From NCBI GenBank assembly GCA_039654915.1, contig CM077596.1:75269751-75333750 (forward strand): DNA of 64,000 bases, written 5' to 3'. The notes under the pieces were generated by a model, which made no database searches, had not been told where the DNA came from, and saw nothing but the letters and a program-made list of their open reading frames with translations. This document shows positions 58,400-64,000 of this stretch, piece by piece. Numbering within the stretch: position 1 is the stretch's first letter; each line of letters starts with the position of its first letter. A program made the position numbers and the translations under genes. This DNA comes from Aquilaria yunnanensis. Lineage: Eukaryota; Streptophyta; Magnoliopsida; Malvales; Thymelaeaceae.

Positions 58400-59260
58400 C
58401 TCCTAAAATGAACTAGTTCACTATCATGCCTCTAAATGTAAACTAGCGATGCCTTGAAAGTGAACTAGTATGGAATGATTGAATGTAAGCTAGTGACCCT
58501 TTAAAGTGAATCAACGATGATCAATTTACATTCGATGGTCACCAGTTCACCACCAAGCCCCTAAAAATAAACTAGTAACTCCTTAAATATTAACTGGTCA
58601 TCAATGGTTCACTTTTAGAGGGTTAGTGGTCCATTGTAGGCCCTTGAAAAGTGAACCAGTGACCACCCTAAATGTTAACTATTCCTCATTTATTTACATT
58701 TAGAGGGTCATCAGTTCACCATCATGCCATTGAACGTAAACCAATGACTCCTAAAAGTGAGCTGGTTCTTAGTGGTTCACTTTTAGGGGGGGTCATTGGT
58801 TTACCATTAGGCCATTGAAAGTGAACCAGTGACTCTTTAAATGTGAACCAAGAGGTCACCGGTTCACTATCGGGGCCTTAAAAGTGAACAACTGATCCCC
58901 CTAAATATGAATCGGTTCTCATTGGTTTACTTTTAGCGGGTCACTAGTTTACTGTCAAACCCTTGAAAGTGAACTAGTGACCCCCTTAAATGTGAACCAG
59001 TCCTCACTGATTCCTTTTAAGTGTTACTGCTTCTCCATCAGGCCCATGAAAATGAGCTAGTGACCTCCCTAAATGTGAATCATTTTGGAAGGTTCTAGAA
59101 TGGCTCACATTTTGGGGTTGTTGGTTCATCACCAGACTCCTAAAAGTGAATCAATGAATACCTTTAAATATGAATGGTTCATTTTTAGAGGATCGTTGGT
59201 TCATTGTCAAGCCCCTGAAGAGTGAACCAGTGACCCCCTCTAAACATAAATCATTCTAGA
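58400..59260. repeat. Minisatellite of GTGAACCAGTGACC units
   Basis: About eight imperfect units of 85-110 bp combining GTGAACCAGTGACCCCCTAA, ATGTGAACCAGT, GGTTCACTTTTAGGGGGTC and TTCACCATCAGGCCCTTGAA. Both orientations of GGTTCAC/GTGAACC occur within a unit, so units can fold back on themselves. No frame. Confidence 0.75.
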
Positions 59261-59329
59261 AGGAATGGTCATATGTCCTTAGAAGCAAGGAAGGCGATAG
59301 GTAACAGTGATCCGCTAATTCAATCAGAC

Positions 59330-60274
59330 TTTTGGAAAATGGCCCAAGAACTTAGCACTACCACCTCATGTGCAATTATTCTTTCGGAGGCTATGTTGGC
59401 GGGCGCTCCCCACTCGTGTTAATCTCTGTAGGCAAGGACTGATAATCGACATGCAATGCCCTATATGTGAGTCATTGGACGAATCGGAGGCTCACCTGAT
59501 CTTTGATTGCTTGTTCTCTAACACGGATTAAGCATGCTCTCAATCTGACTTTTGTGCGTGATAACAACAATTGGCTGGAGGGCTTACGAGCTCATATAGG
59601 TAACGATGGAGACTTGGCCATGCTCGTAGCTACGTTTGCATGGTTTATATGGACAAACAGGAATAGGGTCATTCACAAAGGTATTTGTCACAGACCTGAG
59701 GTGGTGGCGATTGCTATTCGGGTATGGGTGGAGAACTGGTTGCAGCATAAGGTGGTGAATCGTCTTACTCTTCCTCATCTTGACACCAGGTCTCGATGGT
59801 GCCTTCCCCGACCCTTCCAACCAGGTTTGTGGAAAATAAACATGGATGTTGTGCTAGATAAGAAGTCAGGCAGGGGTTATTGGACGTGATGCTGAGGGAG
59901 GAGTCCACTTTGCTGTTTTCTGCTGGGCTTGACTATGTAGGTGGGGATGTGGCGTATATGCCTTTGCCATTCTATAGGGACTACGTGAAGCATGCTGCTA
60001 TGGTCTAGAAGAAATCATTGTGGAATCGGACTTGTTGGTTTTAGTTTCTGAATTACAAAGGGGAATGCCCCCATCTTTATTTCCTTTTAGGGCTATCTTA
60101 GATGAAGCCTTGGTAGTTAGTTCTTTCTCTTGTTTGTGTTCCTTTTCGTTTGCCCGTCATTCGACTAATAGTGCTGCTCATGCCTTGGCTAGGAAAGGCT
60201 TAAGTGCTCTAGGTAGAGTTGCTTGGGAGTCCTCTCCCGAAGATTGGCTATCTTCTATGTTGTTCTCGGTTTAG
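59330..60274 (+). mobile_element. LINE remnant: zf-RVT plus RNase H domain
   Basis: 59340-59515 reads FFRRLCWRALPTRVNLCRQG and CPICESLDESEAHLIFDC, the zinc-binding end of a plant LINE reverse transcriptase. 59503-59889 continues with AWFIWTNRNRVIHKG and, near its end, WKINMDV (the start of RNase H). 60020-60274 has ESDLLVLVSELQRG and ARHSTNSAAHALARKGLS, the RNase H C-terminal part. Frameshifts separate the pieces. It is a decayed LINE 3' end, not a host gene. Confidence 0.78.
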
Positions 60275-61281
60275 TAATATAATAATCTTTTATGTCAAAA
60301 ATCTTACGACCACCTATGCCAGTTAACTGGTTGTTCTTCTCTTTCCCTATTTTTTTTTTTTCTTTTTATCATTTTTTGATACTTATATTGCGACAACTTG
60401 CTGCTGCAGCAATATAGAAAGACCCGGACTTTTCGGTAGGTTAAACCATACAAGAAAAAGTTTCAAAAGCATAGTCGAAATAGACGTTTGTCTGTATTAA
60501 CTTGTCCGCAACAATTCTGCCTCAAAAGGAGAGGAACTTAGCATCAAAGCCTTGGTAGGGACTACAGCATGTGACCGTTGAAAACCGCAGAGGCAGAGCG
60601 AACACAGAAGAGGGATAGTTGTTGGGTCCAAAAGACCTGCGTGGATTCCGCTCAACGCTGTTATTTGACAGAACCCAGAGGGGTCAAATGTCAAAGCTGC
60701 GCCATTCATCGAACAGGGAGATCCCATTTGTCAGGAGATCCACTGTCAGAGGGGTGGCTAGCTGTACCTGCACTAGAACTAAGTGAAGAGTCGGTCCCAA
60801 CTTCTGATTCTGAAGCGGTTAACCGCGGGGGTGCTCCATAAACTGCAGTAGCGAAGAATAATGGCACTGGGAAGAGAAGCTGATCGAGATTCATACACCA
60901 TAAAAGAATTTCCTGGCTTCTAGCCCCCCCAAATACTGTCCTACACCGTGAAAACAGTCCCGTAGTAATCTGATAGCATGGCATTCGGTTGTAATTATTT
61001 CAACTTCCGCGCATGAACTTACCATAGATCTTTCTTGCAGTAAAATATTGGCGTAAAGTACTTTTACCGGCGATCAATTATTGTTGTGGCTATTACCAGA
61101 TAGTGTTTCACTTACAAGACTTGTGAACATAGGCAACAAACATTCAAAGGCATAATGAGCGGGACGCTCATACATCCTCAATCCATCAAAACACAAGGAT
61201 AGCTGCGTTCTTAATCCACGCAGCAGAAACATGCCCTTATTTATGTACCATTTGTGGAGCAGGGGCAAGCTCCAGGTGAAA
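60275..61281. other. SUS downstream region with an unrecognised coding-like stretch
   Basis: 60275-60480 is T-rich. 60490-60985 has balanced base composition and two open minus-strand frames (60706-60984, 92 aa, with Ser-rich SESEVGTDSSLSSSAGTASH; 60497-60727, 76 aa). I do not recognise either. It could be an exon of an unrelated gene, an organelle-derived insert or non-coding DNA. 60986-61281 is probably SUS 3' UTR. Confidence 0.4.
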
Positions 61282-63903
61282 TTAGTCATCAGTAGCCAAA
61301 GGAACAGATTTCACCTGAAAATGACAAAGATAAACAATTGAGCAAGATTTTCAAATTTGATTATCATATTCATATAAACCAACCATGAACAAAAACAATC
61401 AGAGTTAGAAACACTTACTAGATAGCGGAATTTCAGAATATAGAACATTTCAAGATATCTTCTGGTTTCTCGCCTCTCCAGTTTTGACACGTACTTCCAA
61501 AAGCTATACACTCCGGCCAGTGTTAGTAGCCTTTCAGAATAGATCTTCCATGTATACCTACAATTTTGACATTTCTAAGCAAGATCCAGGATGGATGAAC
61601 ACAATAAGGATTAACAACTACCAACACACCGAAGTAACTTAGCAAGGTGAAGTGAACCTTTCGTAAATCCTCTTAAGTCCTCCTTCAGAAATTTTATTCC
61701 AATATGTTGGATCTTCCTTAGATTTCTGGAAGAAATCTACAAAAAGTTCGGCCATCTGATCTGGGTGATATGGATCAACATGAAACCCTGACACACCATG
61801 CTCAATAATCTCTGCTGGACCACCATGGCAAGTTGCAAATGTTGGAAGCCCACAAGTCATGGCTTCCACAACAGTAAGCCCAAAAGCTTCATAAAACGCA
61901 GGCTGAAATACACAATAAGTGTAAACTTACCAACAAAATTGAACAATCATACACGGCAAAGATACATCTTGCTTTTTGGCACACACCTGTACAAAAGCAC
62001 CTCCTGTGTCTGCTATGTAACGGTATAGCTCGCCATTGCGCGCTCGATTTGTTTGGGCAGCTATCCAACGAAATTGACCCCCCAAATTGTACTTCTTCAT
62101 CAGGCCATGCATTTTTTCAATTTCAGCCATTTCTTCTCTGTCTTTGGAGCTCTTCACATCAATATAACCAGCTACCACAACAAGGTTTGCCAGTTCCCGT
62201 AGCCTTGAGTTTCCACCATAGCACTCAACCAACCCGGTCATGTTCTTGACTCGGTCCAACCTCGCCATGGAAAAAATTATGGGTTTTGATCGATCACTCA
62301 AAGTACCACTGCATTAGGAAAAAACGTCATATCAACCCCATTGCAAACCATACATTTACCCATACTGCAATTTAATCAACCAACTTTAATTTTTGCTTTT
62401 TAAAACAGGATGTGAGAACCTATTAAGTAATTACAACCTGTAATTCTCCAGTTTCCCTATAGTTATATTACTAAGTAGAGTAACTAGCATTGTGTGTTTC
62501 TTGATCCGAGTAAACTTTGACAGTACCCCCAACAGATATGTTTCCTGTACTCCAAAGGACTAAAACAATACCGAGTAACAATCTTCATAAATCAAAAACA
62601 TTGTACTGAATTATAGAAAACGAGAAAAATGACAGAGAGACTCACATGTGCTCATCCGTCTGTGCAGGACCATAGACCAATTCTTCAATTGAACCATGTA
62701 GGGCTGTAAGCCTTTTCTGCTTATCACAGTATGGGAAGTAAATGCTCATATCTGCTCCAGGAGAAACAATGTTGAATTTTGGATCAAACACATCAATGCC
62801 ATGAACCACCCGGTACAACCCTGGAAGAGTAAAAGCTTTGTGGCTCTCGTACTGACCAACAGTATTCTTCCTGAAATAATGAATTTACAATAACTGACTG
62901 AAGTTATGTGAAAAGTATCCAAACCAAAATCTAGTAATGATAAAATTATACTAAGCAGAAGAAAGAAGAAAATCCTGGTGTGTGGCAAGGAAAACTCATA
63001 CTATTTAAATTAATGATACGAGAACCTACGTTCCAGCAATCTCTTGGTATGTACTGGTGATAATAAAATCGGCATTATTCATGGCTATTAGATCAGCAGT
63101 GAATTGACAAGAGAAATGATACTTCTCCTCAAAATTTTTCCAGTAAATATCTGAATCTGGATATTTTGTCTTCTCCAATGCGTGAGCAATAGTGCACTGC
63201 ATGTAAAAATTTTTGGGTTAGTGAAAACAAGGAAGATAACTTGGGCAGGAAATGGGTAAAGATTGAAAAGAGGAAGTGAAAAAGCAAATAAGTGCAGGTC
63301 ACTCTTCAGGATATAGAGAACCTGGGTAACACCCATTTTGTAAGCTAGGAGAGAGGCAACAAGGTTTCCATCACTGTAGTTTCCAATAATAAAATCTGGA
63401 AGGGCCTGAAGTTCAGCCGTAATTTCATTTGCTACATCCTGAGTATACACAAAAGCAAAACATCAGTTACGAAAAATTTAAAGAAAGATGTATAATAGTA
63501 AAGCACTTATCAGCGAGAAAATGTATTGTTTCCTACCAAAAAAACAGAAAGCACCTTAATTCTTATTGAATGAAGAAAAAGAGAAAATAAAATATCCAAG
63601 GGAATTTCATCCCACTAAACAAAGCACATCCAAAAAAAAAAAAAAAAACAACGTATTATTGCTGTCTCAAGGCATAATAATTCTTAAAAAGGGATCTTTG
63701 ATGCATGTTAAACATATTGGGACAATTACCTCAGCAAAGGTCTCCAGATAAGGCCACACATCAAACCTTGAGATCCATTTGTGAAGAATTCCATTTTCTG
63801 ATCTAAAAGGCACTCTTAAGATATGTGTATGCTCTGTACCACCAACTCTCTCAAGGCGCTGATTGCAAGTGGTTCCCTTAGAATCAGGTATCAACCTGGT
63901 AAC
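61282..63903 (-). CDS. SUS: Sucrose synthase, 3' part (last eight coding exons)
   Basis: Exons in reading order: 63903-63730, 63438-63322, 63196-63030, 62870-62646, 62308-61987, 61902-61658, 61557-61419, 61314-61282. They join in phase to 473 residues with GT-AG introns. The 5' exons lie beyond the window end. Sucrose synthase cleaves sucrose with UDP to UDP-glucose and fructose in the cytosol, feeding cellulose and starch synthesis. Seen: [85 protein letters not shown], and in the GT-B domain [30 protein letters not shown] and [20 protein letters not shown] (the E-x7-E region). It then runs through [15 protein letters not shown] to [17 protein letters not shown]. The C-terminus is the short ...[10 protein letters not shown], so it is not the long-tailed SUS5/6 form. 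No break is seen; the gene looks functional. Confidence 0.96.
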
Positions 63904-64000
63904 CTTTCAGAATAAAGAAAAAAAAATTGAGATTGCAAACTAATCATAAACTACAATAAGTAAAACATATTGTATTGAACCACGTTGAATAATTGTAAAT
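63904..64000 (-). other. SUS intron reaching the window edge
   Basis: Begins (in gene sense) outside the window and ends with the acceptor CTGAAAG at 63904. T-rich in gene sense. Confidence 0.7.

Noticed and set aside
1..64000. CRISPR arrays, bacterial operons, rRNA genes and canonical tRNA genes
   Set aside because: The window is plant nuclear DNA. The repeat arrays lack CRISPR spacing, and no full tRNA cloverleaf or rRNA sequence was recognised.

Overview
The window is nuclear DNA of a flowering plant, most likely a eudicot. It holds intron-bearing plant cell-wall and sugar-metabolism genes, an AT-rich background, and nested LTR retrotransposons, MITEs and LINE remnants. Four host loci are recognisable. 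They are a tandem pectin methylesterase (PME) cluster (5.8-27.7 kb, + strand), a complete GH9 endo-1,4-beta-glucanase gene (33.0-35.5 kb, +), and the 3' half of a sucrose synthase gene (61.3-63.9 kb and beyond, -).

Left part (1-32 kb): a solo LTR of about 3 kb (245-3288) is followed by four PME copies at different stages of decay. PME1 (5868-6596) is truncated and frameshifted. PME2 (11214-17957) has several frameshifts and is split by a young, intact Ty1/Copia element (11699-16193; both LTRs 271 bp and identical by eye, TSD TCAGT). PME3 (21352-23440) is the only complete reading frame (three exons, 538 aa), but the catalytic QD pair is RN. PME4 (about 24640-26280) is a heavily eroded relic whose 3' UTR was displaced by a terminal-inverted-repeat transposon. 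PME1 and PME2 lie in duplicated blocks that share upstream DNA.

Centre (36.2-53.1 kb): this is the most unusual part. A 15.9-kb LTR retrotransposon (36754-52616, minus sense, exact 5-bp TSD CCTGT, LTRs of 3.4 kb that are nearly identical) sits inside an older inverted-repeat DNA transposon. It has a tRNA-Arg-type PBS, a purine tract and a decayed Ty3/Gypsy gag, but I see no reverse transcriptase or integrase. In the place of pol it carries an intact intronless LOG-type cytokinin-activating enzyme gene. It also carries three tandem copies of a small basic Cys-rich protein that resembles the nucleic-acid-binding proteins of flexuous plant RNA viruses (Betaflexiviridae type). LOG and two of the copies have their own TATA motif, and the region upstream of LOG has short tandem repeats with a TGACGTAAGC motif. 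The LTRs carry arrays of a two-stem hairpin whose stems co-vary between units. I read this as a recently mobile, non-autonomous retroelement with cargo genes.

Right part (53.1-64 kb): repeat-rich DNA (a 250-bp direct repeat, possible Helitron ends, a run of 25 G, a MITE, a minisatellite, a LINE RNase H relic), then the sucrose synthase gene. Its last eight coding exons are intact; its 5' end lies outside the window.
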